NCBI GenBank assembly: GCA_964499485.1
Contig: CAZCLF010000001.1
Location: forward strand, 124,001 to 188,000
DNA from: Ga0074130 sp964499485
GTDB taxonomy: Bacteria > Pseudomonadota > Gammaproteobacteria > Burkholderiales > Rhodocyclaceae
DNA: 64,000 nucleotides
Direction: 5' to 3'
Positions 33,173 through 41,148 of this stretch are shown piece by piece. How positions within the stretch are numbered: position 1 is the first letter of the stretch; each line of letters begins with the position of its first letter. The notes beneath the pieces were generated by a model. It was not told the origin of the DNA. It did not search any database and saw nothing but the letters and a program-made list of their open reading frames with translations. A program made the position numbers and the translations under genes.

Positions 33173-34006
33173 TCAGGCGAGCGCCCTCTCGGCCTTGCGC
33201 CATTCGCGGGGCGAGAGTCCGGTATGCGCGCGAAATGCGCGTGACAGTGCAGCCTCGCCGCCATAGCCGACATCCGCCGCAATGTGCTTGAGCGCACGGC
33301 CTTCGCGTAATGCTTTCTGCACCAAGCCGATACGCCAACGCTGAAGATAGACGCCGGGCGTGCAGCCCACCACGTCGCGAAAGGTATTGGCAAACACAGT
33401 CCGCGACATGCCAGCTTTGGCAGCCAGCTCCTCCAACGACCACTCATGTTGCGCGTCGTCATGCAGGGCCACAAGCGCACCGCGCAGCCTCGGGTGCGAT
33501 AGGCCCGCCAACATGCCCGACTGCACCTGTCCCTGACTCATCAATTCACGCAGCACCCAGATCAGCAACACCTCAAACAAGCGGTCCAGCATGAGCTGCC
33601 TTCCGCAGTGACTCGCCTGTGCCTCAGCGAACAATAAGCTGAGCACGGGTGCACAACTGGGTATCGCAGTCAGAGGCATGCAGATCCAAGGTGGCAGGGC
33701 AGCAGCGATGGGATTGCTGGCACCGCCATCAAAACTCATATGCGCACAAACGAACTGAGCACCACATGTCGGATCAGTCACGAACCGGTGCGCCAGCGGA
33801 CGTGGATAGAGCAACAGGCTGGGCTCATCAATGCGTAATAGTTCAGGGGCGCCGTGATGCACTTCGACCCCTCCTTCGCGTATCAGATGCATCTGACCGC
33901 GCCCGACTTGGGGCGCCAGACTGTTAATGCCGCACAGCGGACCTATTTGGAATGTTTCGGCGCGCACGGAAAAGTGAGCAAAGAGGGCAGCAAGCCTATC
34001 AGCCAT
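33173..34006 (-). CDS. AraC-family regulator (cupin-type)
   Basis: 277 residues. N-terminal cupin-like sensing half (about 1-170) includes LLLYPRPLAHRFV. C-terminal double helix-turn-helix: WSLEELAAKAGMSRTVFANTFRDVVGCTPGVYLQRWRI and HIAADVGYGGEAALSRAFRAHTGLSPREWR. Belongs to the group controlling stress enzymes. Divergent from the secreted hydrolase at 34132, its likely target. Ends one base after arsH on the opposite strand. Confidence 0.9.
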   Translation of the reverse strand: MADRLAALFAHFSVRAETFQIGPLCGINSLAPQVGRGQMHLIREGGVEVHHGAPELLRIDEPSLLLYPRPLAHRFVTDPTCGAQFVCAHMSFDGGASNPIAAALPPWICMPLTAIPSCAPVLSLLFAEAQASHCGRQLMLDRLFEVLLIWVLRELMSQGQVQSGMLAGLSHPRLRGALVALHDDAQHEWSLEELAAKAGMSRTVFANTFRDVVGCTPGVYLQRWRIGLVQKALREGRALKHIAADVGYGGEAALSRAFRAHTGLSPREWRKAERALA

Positions 34007-34073
34007 GATTTAGTACGATTTGCAAAGTTAAGCGTATTTAATGGTAACTCAAGTACGGCCTAGGCGCCTAAAG

Positions 34074-34094
34074 TTCGTCCTGTCGCAAGACGAA
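34074..34094. promoter_or_regulatory. Candidate operator between AraC regulator and hydrolase
   Basis: Inverted repeat TTCGTC...GACGAA with a 9-base centre, 38 bases upstream of the hydrolase. Its place in the divergent region suggests it is the regulator site. It has not been tested. Confidence 0.35.
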
Positions 34095-34131
34095 TTGCTA
34101 ACCCAACGCATCACATAGACAGGAGATCATC

Positions 34132-35097
34132 ATGAAAGCACTGAACCGTATCGCCCTCGCAACGACTATCGCTATTGGTAGCATGGGTAGCCTTGCCACC
34201 CAAGCCCAAGCAGCCGACACCGCCAAAGCCAACGCAGTTGCGCAAGCAGCTCAACGTGCAGTTGCCAGCCAATATGTAGCTGCCAACGACGGCACACCGC
34301 TCTACGTCAAGGACTGGGGCCCCAAGAATGGCCAGGTCGTTGTCTTCAGCCACGGCTGGCCGCTGAACTCGGACAGCTGGGAATCGCAAATGCAGTTCCT
34401 CGCTGAGCGCGGCTATCGCGTTATCGCCCACGACCGTCGTGGTCACGGCCGCTCCGGACAAGTTTGGGCCAACAACACCATGGACCAATACGCCGACGAT
34501 TTGGATGCCGTGCTGACCGCGCTGAATGTGAAGAATGCCACCCTTGTGGGCTTCTCCACGGGCGGCGGCGAAGTGGCGCGCTACATCGGCCGTCACGGCA
34601 CTGCCCGGGTTGCCAAGGCTGTGCTGGTGGGTGCCATCACTCCGATCATGGGCCAGACTGAGACCAATCCACAAGGCGTACCAACTGCCGTGTTCGATAC
34701 CCTGCGCAAGGCCTCGCTCGACAACCGTGCGCAGCTCTACAAGGATATTGCCAGCGGTCCGTTCTTCGGCTTCAACCGTCCGGGCGCCAAGGTGTCAACG
34801 GGGCAGATCGACAGCTTCTACAACCAAGGCATGCAAGCCAGCAGCAAGAGCACGTATGACAGCATCGCGGCCTTCTTCTACTCCGACTTCCGTGAGGATC
34901 TGAAGAAGTTCAACATCCCGACGCTGGTTATCCACGGTGCTGACGACCAGATCGTGCCGATCGAGACGACGGGTCGTGCGACTGCCAAGCTGGTGAAGGG
35001 TGCACGTCTGATCGAGTATGCCAACGGCCCACATGGCATCACGGATACCCACAAGGATCAGCTCAATCAGGACCTGCTCGACTTTGTCAGCAAATAA
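34132..35097 (+). CDS. Secreted alpha/beta hydrolase, non-heme chloroperoxidase-like
   Basis: 321 residues with signal peptide MKALNRIALATTIAIGSMGSLATQAQA and a GGAG site. Catalytic Ser in VGFSTGGGEVARYIG, Asp in VIHGADDQIVPIE, His in NGPHGITDTHKDQ. The oxyanion loop SHGWPLNSDSW and DRRGHGRSGQ fit the cofactor-free haloperoxidase/arylesterase group, which are usually cytoplasmic; here the signal peptide puts it in the periplasm. Divergent AraC regulator upstream. A terminator follows. Confidence 0.9.
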   Translation: MKALNRIALATTIAIGSMGSLATQAQAADTAKANAVAQAAQRAVASQYVAANDGTPLYVKDWGPKNGQVVVFSHGWPLNSDSWESQMQFLAERGYRVIAHDRRGHGRSGQVWANNTMDQYADDLDAVLTALNVKNATLVGFSTGGGEVARYIGRHGTARVAKAVLVGAITPIMGQTETNPQGVPTAVFDTLRKASLDNRAQLYKDIASGPFFGFNRPGAKVSTGQIDSFYNQGMQASSKSTYDSIAAFFYSDFREDLKKFNIPTLVIHGADDQIVPIETTGRATAKLVKGARLIEYANGPHGITDTHKDQLNQDLLDFVSK

Positions 35098-35108
35098 GGT
35101 CTTACCAA

Positions 35109-35146
35109 AATAAACAAGGGGCAGCCGCGGCTGCCCCTTGTTTATT
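35109..35146. terminator. Bidirectional intrinsic terminator
   Basis: A 38-base perfect palindrome, A/T-rich at its ends and GC-rich in the centre (GGGGCAGCC-GC-GGCTGCCCC with flanking AATAAACAA and TTGTTTATT). It is between the convergent hydrolase and pyrF genes. The ends supply T-rich tails in both directions. Confidence 0.85.
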
Positions 35147-35161
35147 GCGCAAACGCTTTAA

Positions 35162-35983
35162 TCAGGCGGCGTTGCGGAAGCTATTGATCAGATCGCGCAG
35201 TTTGAGTGTCTCGGCGCGTGCAGCATCAGCGAAATCAGCGCCGCTGCTGGCATAGAGAATTGCACGCGAAGAGCTGATGACCAGCCCTGTGCCATCAGCA
35301 GTCTGCCCCGCCTTGAGCAGGGCTTCCACATCGCCACCCTGAGCACCCACGCCCGGCACCAACAGTGGCATGTCGCCAACGATATTACGGATGCGGCGCA
35401 TCTGTTCAGGCCACGTAGCGCCCACAACCAGCATGCAGTTACGGTTGCCATTCCACTTGTCGGCAATCATGCGCGCCACATGCTCGAACAGGGGCGCACC
35501 GTCCACCACCATGTCTTGCAGATCACCGGCACCACTATTTGAGGTGCGGCAGAGCAGGATCACGCCCTTGTCGGCATAGCGCAGGAACGGCTCGGCCGAA
35601 TCGTGACCCATGTAGGGGTTGATGGTTACCGCATCGGCACCGTAACGTACAAAGGCTTCGGCCGCGTAACGCTCGGCAGTGCTGCCAATATCGCCGCGCT
35701 TGGAATCAAGGATCACCGGAATGTGCGGATAGTTGGCCTTGAGATAGTCCAGCGTCTGCTGCAACTGATCCTCGGCACTTTCAGACGCAAAGTAGGCAAT
35801 CTGCGGTTTGTAGGCGCAGACCAAATCATGGGTCGCGTCGATGATGGCCTTGTTGAAGGCGAAGATCGACGAGGCTTTCTTTTCCAGCGGTGCGGGAAAG
35901 CGGGCGAGATCGGGGTCCAGCCCCACGCAAACGAGGGAGTTGTTCTGCGTCCAAGCCGCTTTAAGTTTTTCAATGAAGCTCAT
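35162..35983 (-). CDS. pyrF: Orotidine 5'-phosphate decarboxylase (type 2)
   Basis: 273 residues, typical of the longer type 2 PyrF. Makes UMP from OMP. Motifs are SLVCVGLDPDLARF, FNKAIIDATHDLVCAYKPQIAYF, the catalytic VILDSKRGDIGST and PYMGHDSAEPFL, and VLLVPGVGAQGGDV-like LLVPGVGAQGG. Confidence 0.95.
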   Translation of the reverse strand: MSFIEKLKAAWTQNNSLVCVGLDPDLARFPAPLEKKASSIFAFNKAIIDATHDLVCAYKPQIAYFASESAEDQLQQTLDYLKANYPHIPVILDSKRGDIGSTAERYAAEAFVRYGADAVTINPYMGHDSAEPFLRYADKGVILLCRTSNSGAGDLQDMVVDGAPLFEHVARMIADKWNGNRNCMLVVGATWPEQMRRIRNIVGDMPLLVPGVGAQGGDVEALLKAGQTADGTGLVISSSRAILYASSGADFADAARAETLKLRDLINSFRNAA

Positions 35984-36068
35984 GAGTATCCACTGTTACA
36001 GCCAAGGGCTTAGCGTGCCCTGCGAAGTTGCAATTATCGCTTATTTGCTCGAACCAGCCGGAATGCCT

Positions 36069-37322
36069 CTATTGGTGGTGCATGCGGTCACGTTGCAGTA
36101 ATGCCGGGAACACCTTCATCCATACACCAGTAATCGCGAGCGCACCTATACCCCCCACCACAATGGCTGGCACAGTGCCGAGTAATGCCGCCACCACACC
36201 TGTCTCGAGCTGGCCTACCTGGCTAGAGATATTGATGAAGGTAAAGCTGACCGCCCCGACACGGCCACGCATCTCATTGGGTGTTTCGAGTTGTGCCAAC
36301 GAACCGCGCACCACCACGCTGACATTGTCAGATGCACCCAGTACCACCAAGGCAATAAAAGATAACCAGAACGATTCGGACAAGCCGAACACGATGATCG
36401 ACACCCCATAGACCGCAACCGAGATGAAAAGCTTTTTACCAACCTTGCGCTGCAGCGGCCATCGCGTCAGCGTGGCGGCCATCATCAATGCGCCCAGCGC
36501 CGAGGCGGAACGCAGTACGCCCAAGCCCCAGGCATCCACCTGCAGAATGTCCTTGGCCACCACAGGCAGCAAGGCCCATACCCCACCAATCAGCGTAGCC
36601 GCCATATCTAAGGTCATGGCACCCAGCAGCACCGGGTTCCTACGAACATAGGCAAAGCCCGCAAACAGGTTGCGCAAAATGGTGCGCGCGTCGTTGACGG
36701 TGTTGCTCTGCGCAGTAACACGCGTCGGCGCATGGCTCGGTTTGGGAATGGCCAGCAACAGAATAGAAAGCAAATACAGAATAGATACACTGAGATACGC
36801 AGCCTCGGGGGCCAACATGCACAGTAGGCCGCCCAGCGCCGGGCCAATGATCGCGCCCAATTCCTGCATCGAACTTGCTGCGGCGATAGCGCGCGGCAAT
36901 TGAAGCGGCGACACCAACGAAGGCAAGATGGCTTGCTGCGCCGGGCCCTCAAATGCGCGCGTAATTGAGTAGAGGAACACGAAAGCGAAGATCAGCTCGC
37001 GATTAATGCCCCCCTGATGGCTCGCCAAGGCAAGTAGGCCGACAGAAACCATCGAGATGCCCTGCACAATGCGCAGCACCTTGATACGGTCGTAATGGTC
37101 AACGACATGGCCAACCACTAACAGCATCGCCATGGTCGGCAAGAACTGGAACAAACCGAGAAGCCCAAGATCAAGCACGCTACCGGTCAGCTCGTAGAGA
37201 TGCCACCCCACCGACACAAGAAAGACGTGAAAGGCCTGCGTAGCCGAGAAGCGTGCACCGAGATAAGTGTAAAGGCTGCGCTTGTCGAGCGGCTGCGCTT
37301 CGTTGGAGTGGGCTACGGACAT
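36069..37322 (-). CDS. MFS transporter (EntS/MFS_3-like)
   Basis: 417 residues from ATG 37322 (MSVAHSNEAQPLDKR); the frame is open to 37520, but that part crosses a terminator hairpin and codes unlikely protein. Twelve membrane helices. Features are YLGARFSATQAFHVFLVSVGWHLYELTGS, QFLPTMAMLLVVGHVVDHYDRI and ETPNEMRGRVGAVSFTFINISSQVGQLETG, as in the enterobactin exporter-like group. Substrate unknown. A structured leader lies upstream. Confidence 0.88.
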   Translation of the reverse strand: MSVAHSNEAQPLDKRSLYTYLGARFSATQAFHVFLVSVGWHLYELTGSVLDLGLLGLFQFLPTMAMLLVVGHVVDHYDRIKVLRIVQGISMVSVGLLALASHQGGINRELIFAFVFLYSITRAFEGPAQQAILPSLVSPLQLPRAIAAASSMQELGAIIGPALGGLLCMLAPEAAYLSVSILYLLSILLLAIPKPSHAPTRVTAQSNTVNDARTILRNLFAGFAYVRRNPVLLGAMTLDMAATLIGGVWALLPVVAKDILQVDAWGLGVLRSASALGALMMAATLTRWPLQRKVGKKLFISVAVYGVSIIVFGLSESFWLSFIALVVLGASDNVSVVVRGSLAQLETPNEMRGRVGAVSFTFINISSQVGQLETGVVAALLGTVPAIVVGGIGALAITGVWMKVFPALLQRDRMHHQ

Positions 37323-37365
37323 GCGGAAATGCGATAACGAAAACCGCGTAGGGTACGCCTTGTCA

Positions 37366-37443
37366 TCGATGCTTTCCAGCCCACATAGGAGCCTTCGTCG
37401 AATTGAAACTGTGCTGGATCGAAACACTCTATGTGAGTGCTCC
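37366..37443 (-). promoter_or_regulatory. Structured leader of the MFS gene (unidentified RNA element)
   Basis: Several complementary pairs exist in the leader: TCGAT/ATCGA (37366-37370 with 37418-37422), CCAGC/GCTGG (37376-37380 with 37413-37417), CACATAG/CTATGTG (37382-37388 with 37429-37435) and GGAGC/GCTCC (37388-37392 with 37439-37443). These cannot all form at once in a simple nested structure, so alternative folds or a pseudoknot are possible. I recognise no known riboswitch. Confidence 0.4.
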
Positions 37444-37455
37444 TCCCCCAACGAA

Positions 37456-37488
37456 TAAAAAAGCGGTTCCATATTTATATGGAACCGC
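37456..37488 (-). terminator. Intrinsic terminator in the MFS leader
   Basis: On the minus strand an 11-bp perfect stem GCGGTTCCATA-TAAA-TATGGAACCGC is followed directly by six Ts. It lies about 135 bases upstream of the MFS start with no minus-strand gene upstream within the same transcript, so it could be an attenuator or the end of a small RNA. Confidence 0.7.
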
Positions 37489-37593
37489 ATATACATAGAT
37501 GCAAAGCTTGCAATAAGCATCTAGCCAGAAGTTCGTTTGTCTGCGCAGAGGTAGGCGTTACAGTCGGACTGTTCCATTCAACGGGAGGCCGCT

Positions 37594-38400
37594 ATGCCAC
37601 TGACCGATGTTGTCCGCTACCTTAATACCCGCGATCGTGATCAGCGCCCTTTTTTGCGCTTCAATGACCCTTTTCAGGCCACCCCAACTGGTGCCATCGC
37701 TCGCTATGCGGGGCTGGTATTGAATTCACGTTATGCGCCAGTGCGTAATGCGGTAACGAACCAACTTTATGGTCATGTTGCTGTCTTGACAGCACAGGGT
37801 GAGCTAAGCGAAGCCCCGCTAATACCTGATGCTGTTTTTGCTATTCCTAGCACCAATGAAGAGTTCGTTCATCTTGATCGGCTAGTGCGTACACTGCATA
37901 CATTGAATTACCTTCTCCATCCAGAAGCGAGGCAGCTTTTCTTGCGCGTGAATCTGCGTCACATTGAAAGCATCCCCAGTGATCATGGCTTGGTTTTCGA
38001 GAATGTTCTGCGAGCCTGCGGTCTTGCTCCGGAAAACATCGCTTTGCAAATCGAGACCGACACTAGCCCAGATGCCAGCCTGGTAACAGCCATCGAGTCT
38101 TACCGTACTCGCGGGTACCGAATCGCCGTTCATCGAAACGATGCCGACTGGAAAAATATCGGCTGGCTCAAGCTCATAAAGCCAGACGTTTTGCGACTCA
38201 ATCGTCGCAATCTCGCAGACACCCACAAGCTCGCACAACTCACACGGCGATTGCGACGCGAGGGGGTGCTAACACTTGTTGAGATCGAAGCATCTCAAAT
38301 CGATGCTGCGGTTGCCGCAGGTATTGACCTGATCCAGCTGCCTGCGGTTACGCCATCGCAGGAGACGATCGCCACACAGCAGCATGCGGCAGCGGCCTAA
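37594..38400 (+). CDS. Degenerate EAL-domain protein
   Basis: 268 residues with GGGAGG ribosome-binding site. It has the EAL fold, similar to the intact EAL protein at 38.7 kb (compare EEFVHLDRLVRTLHTLNYL with EEIIYLDRLCRVVHAVNLF). Catalytic residues are largely lost: EAL becomes GHV (LYGHVAVL), the second Glu becomes Gln (LQIETD), the DD pair becomes HR (AVHRND) and the Lys becomes Arg (VLRLNR). It probably binds, not cuts, c-di-GMP, or acts as a protein partner. Somewhat AT-richer than the surroundings. Confidence 0.82.
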   Translation: MPLTDVVRYLNTRDRDQRPFLRFNDPFQATPTGAIARYAGLVLNSRYAPVRNAVTNQLYGHVAVLTAQGELSEAPLIPDAVFAIPSTNEEFVHLDRLVRTLHTLNYLLHPEARQLFLRVNLRHIESIPSDHGLVFENVLRACGLAPENIALQIETDTSPDASLVTAIESYRTRGYRIAVHRNDADWKNIGWLKLIKPDVLRLNRRNLADTHKLAQLTRRLRREGVLTLVEIEASQIDAAVAAGIDLIQLPAVTPSQETIATQQHAAAA

Positions 38401-38433
38401 GATCGGCAAATTATCTCCGTATCTTCGTTTTTT

Positions 38434-38733
38434 CTAGTGCCGTGTCTGCAGTGAAACGTTATCAAGTGCGGCTGCGAACCGCGCAATCGAGCGTGGCGTA
38501 TAGATGACCGGTAGGGTGCGCATATCAGCTAATCGTCGAATCTTGTATAGCAGGCTGTGATTGACCTGATCAATAATGATCACGAGCAGATCTAGGGTCT
38601 GTGGCAATTGACGATGGCATTCACTGTTACGCCGACCATCCCAATGGTCCACCTCCGAAAAACCTCTTTTTTGTAAAAAGTCCTTATAACGATCAACATG
38701 GTCGCCACCTACGATCAGTGCAGAATATCTCAT
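38434..38733 (-). CDS. DUF2325 domain protein
   Basis: 99 residues: ALIVGGDHVDRYKDFLQKRGFSEVDHWDGR begins a small Rossmann-like domain, followed by DLLVIIIDQVNHSLLYKIRRLADMRTLPVIYTPRS. These features fit DUF2325, whose function is unknown. Its ATG overlaps the stop of the upstream EAL gene (ATGAG), so it is translationally coupled and probably works with it. Confidence 0.75.
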   Translation of the reverse strand: MRYSALIVGGDHVDRYKDFLQKRGFSEVDHWDGRRNSECHRQLPQTLDLLVIIIDQVNHSLLYKIRRLADMRTLPVIYTPRSIARFAAALDNVSLQTRH

Positions 38734-39626
38734 GCCCAGCTCCCTTGGAGCAGGTTGTGGATGACGCGATTGGTGGCTTCAGACTTGGCCCGCTTTTCAA
38801 TAATGGGTTGATCGACATTGCGTAGGAGGGCGGATGGCTTTGCGTAGTAGTACCCCTGTACGAGGTCTGTCCCAGTGTCCACGGCAATCGAATGCTGCTC
38901 AACAGTCTCTATCCCTTCGCAAACAACTGTTGCGCCAAGATCGTGAAGTATTTCAACGAGCTTGGGTAAAACCCGTCGGGCGCGAGGATTCACCACCGAC
39001 TGAGTCACGAGACTGCGGTCTAACTTGACGATATCGGGTGACAAGTTCCATAAGCGATCGAAGTTCGATTCACGGCTACCAAAATCGTCGATAGCAATCC
39101 GATAGCCTAGCTTTTGGTAACTTGCAATGGCGTCGCGCAAACGATTGGAATCCGCCACCAATGACTCAACAATTTCGAGAACCACTTGCTGCGGCTTAAT
39201 GCCGCAATGTTCCAGTAACTCCTGAAAGATGCGTCCATGCCCACCATTTGATACATTCAGTAAATGACGGCCATCTACATTCAGAAACAAGGCCTCTTTC
39301 GGATCAGGTGACTGAGTAAAGAGGTTAACTGCATGTACCACGCGGCAGAGACGATCAAGGTAAATGATCTCCTCGCTCACATCAGGTCGGGAAAATACAT
39401 CCTGGGGGCTAATGAACCGACCCGATCTTTCCTGAACCCGCAACAAAGCCTCGTAGGCAAACGGGCTTTGGTCGTGGGCGTTGAGAATCGGCTGGAATAC
39501 GCTGAACAAACGCAAGCCGTCGTAACAACCAACGGCCCCCAGATCATCAAAGCGCAAGGCATGATCGGTGATCGATTGCCGGCCCTTCCATTCTGAGAAG
39601 TATTCGAGTAATTTTTTGAACTCCAT
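38730..39626 (-). CDS. EAL-domain c-di-GMP phosphodiesterase
   Basis: 298 residues from ATG 39626 with a strong GAGGAG site; the frame opens at 39713 but without such a site. All catalytic landmarks are present: E59-A60-L61 (YEALLR), N116, E151, D180-D181, K201, E237 and Q257. Loop 6 reads DDFGSRES. A short N-terminal part before residue 40 has no membrane segment. It hydrolyses c-di-GMP to pGpG, by inference. Coupled to the DUF2325 gene and convergent with the degenerate EAL gene. Confidence 0.9.
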   Translation of the reverse strand: MEFKKLLEYFSEWKGRQSITDHALRFDDLGAVGCYDGLRLFSVFQPILNAHDQSPFAYEALLRVQERSGRFISPQDVFSRPDVSEEIIYLDRLCRVVHAVNLFTQSPDPKEALFLNVDGRHLLNVSNGGHGRIFQELLEHCGIKPQQVVLEIVESLVADSNRLRDAIASYQKLGYRIAIDDFGSRESNFDRLWNLSPDIVKLDRSLVTQSVVNPRARRVLPKLVEILHDLGATVVCEGIETVEQHSIAVDTGTDLVQGYYYAKPSALLRNVDQPIIEKRAKSEATNRVIHNLLQGSWA

Positions 39627-39785
39627 GGATGCGCTCCTCTTCCCGATATCGGGGATATGTTTGAGCGTATCAATGGCACACACAAAGACAAACGACACAG
39701 TTTGCATTTGCATATTGCAAAACGAATCATCACAGTTACTGCATGGCGTTAAGTACGCGTTCCCATAAGAAGGGTCTGTGCTTAA

Positions 39786-40103
39786 TTAATGTGTCGCGAG
39801 TTTGAGGCCAATCACGCCCAGCAAAATCAATGCAACGCTACCCATGCGCAGCATACTCGCTGACTCGCCGAAGAACACGATCCCGAAGATGACGGTACCT
39901 GCTGTACCGATGCCCATCCACACAGCATAGGCAGTACCCACCGGCAGGTCTTTCACGGCTAGGCCGAGCAAACCGAGGCTGAGGCAGATCGCCAGTATGG
40001 TGAACACACTGGGCCACAGCCGAGTAAATCCATCGGTATATTTGAGGCCAACTGCCCAACCAATTTCGAGCAAGCCGGCAAGGACAAGAATGAACCACTG
40101 CAT
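39786..40103 (-). CDS. gdx: Guanidinium exporter Gdx (SugE, SMR family)
   Basis: 105 residues from ATG 40103, the standard SMR length; the longer frame to 40199 covers the riboswitch. Four helices. Core matches E. coli SugE: LVLAGLLEIGWAVGLKYTDGF (essential Glu), LPVGTAYAVWMGIGTAGTVIFGI and FGESASMLRMGSVALILLGVIGLKLATH. Exports guanidinium in exchange for protons. The guanidine-II riboswitch upstream confirms the role. Confidence 0.95.
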   Translation of the reverse strand: MQWFILVLAGLLEIGWAVGLKYTDGFTRLWPSVFTILAICLSLGLLGLAVKDLPVGTAYAVWMGIGTAGTVIFGIVFFGESASMLRMGSVALILLGVIGLKLATH

Positions 40104-40112
40104 GAGATTTCT

Positions 40113-40161
40113 CCGCAGGGCCGTCCCCAATGCTAAGGAATGCGCTAGGTCGTCCCAGCGC
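40113..40161 (-). promoter_or_regulatory. Guanidine-II riboswitch (mini-ykkC)
   Basis: Two hairpins with ACGR loops. The first is GCGCTGGG-ACGA-CCTAGCGC (minus strand, 40161-40142), an 8-bp stem. The second is TTGGGG-ACGG-CCCTGC near 40130-40117, a weaker stem just before the GGAG site of gdx. The two ACGR loops and the gdx target are diagnostic for this class. Confidence 0.88.
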
Positions 40162-40183
40162 TTTGATGATTCTACTGTGAATG

Positions 40184-40212
40184 TTGCACCCCACGACAAG
40201 CATGGGGTGCAA
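40184..40212. repeat. Inverted repeat between cysB and gdx
   Basis: TTGCACCCCA-9 bases-TGGGGTGCAA, a perfect 10-bp stem, 12 bases after the cysB stop. It has no T-run, so it is possibly a terminator-like hairpin or a protein site. Confidence 0.4.
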
Positions 40213-40224
40213 CTTCATCGACTG

Positions 40225-41148
40225 TTAAATACTCTCTGCTGCCGCCCTCAACGCGAGCTCATCAATCTCCGGCGCCAGCATCAAGGCAAATTGGTGGGCA
40301 TATTCGCGCAGGAAGGTGCCGCGGTGCACGGCCAGATATGTGGTGTTCTGCTCGAACAGATGGTCGGCATTCAGTAACCTGAGACCGCTATCTTTTGTTG
40401 GGTTGAAAGCCATGGAGGCAATAACACCAATCCCTAGGCCAACTTCAACATAAGTTTTGATGACATCAGCGTCGATGGCCGACAACACCACATCGGGATG
40501 TAAATCAGCGCCTGCAAACGCACGGTCCACTTGTGAACGCCCGGTATAGCCTTCGTTGTAGGTGATTAGTGGATATTCGGCAATCGCTGCCAGCGTAAGC
40601 TCCTTGAGCTGAGTCAGCGGATGATCGTGTGGAACGATCACCCCGTGATGCCAGGAGTACGACGGGAACGAAGCGAGCACTGGCGAGACATTCAAGCCTT
40701 CCGTGGCAATCCCGATATCGGCTGTGCCTTCCACCAGCATTTCCGCAATTTCAGTCGGCCCACCTTGGTGCAGAGTGAGATGTACTTGCGGATAACGCTC
40801 CTTGAATTGCTTAATCACATCGGGCAGCGCATAGCGTGCCTGGGTATGTGTTGTTGCAATAGTCAGGTTGCCGTGTTCGCGGCTGGCAAATTGATCCGCA
40901 ATGTTTTTCAGATTTTGTGTGTCGCGCAGGATGCGCTCGACCACCGGCACCAGCTCCTTACCCGGTGGCGTCAGCCCTAGCAGGCGCTTACCGCGACGGA
41001 CAAAAAGCTCAACGCCAATCTCTTCTTCAAGATCCTTGATGTGCTTGCTCACACCCGGCTGTGAAGTGAAGAGTGCATTGGCGACTTCCGTCAGATTAAA
41101 GTTCTGACGGACGGCCTCGCGCACGATGCGGAGTTGCTGAAAGTTCAT
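40225..41148 (-). CDS. cysB: LysR-type regulator CysB
   Basis: 307 residues. Starts with the CysB-type helix-turn-helix MNFQQLRIVREAVRQNFNLTEVANALFTSQPGVSKHIKDLEEE; the ligand domain includes TTHTQARYALP and QGGPTEIAEMLVEGTADIGIATE. Activates sulfate uptake and cysteine genes when N-acetylserine is present and sulfate is poor. The start overlaps the cysA stop by 4 bases, so it is last in the sulfate operon. Confidence 0.95.
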   Translation of the reverse strand: MNFQQLRIVREAVRQNFNLTEVANALFTSQPGVSKHIKDLEEEIGVELFVRRGKRLLGLTPPGKELVPVVERILRDTQNLKNIADQFASREHGNLTIATTHTQARYALPDVIKQFKERYPQVHLTLHQGGPTEIAEMLVEGTADIGIATEGLNVSPVLASFPSYSWHHGVIVPHDHPLTQLKELTLAAIAEYPLITYNEGYTGRSQVDRAFAGADLHPDVVLSAIDADVIKTYVEVGLGIGVIASMAFNPTKDSGLRLLNADHLFEQNTTYLAVHRGTFLREYAHQFALMLAPEIDELALRAAAESI

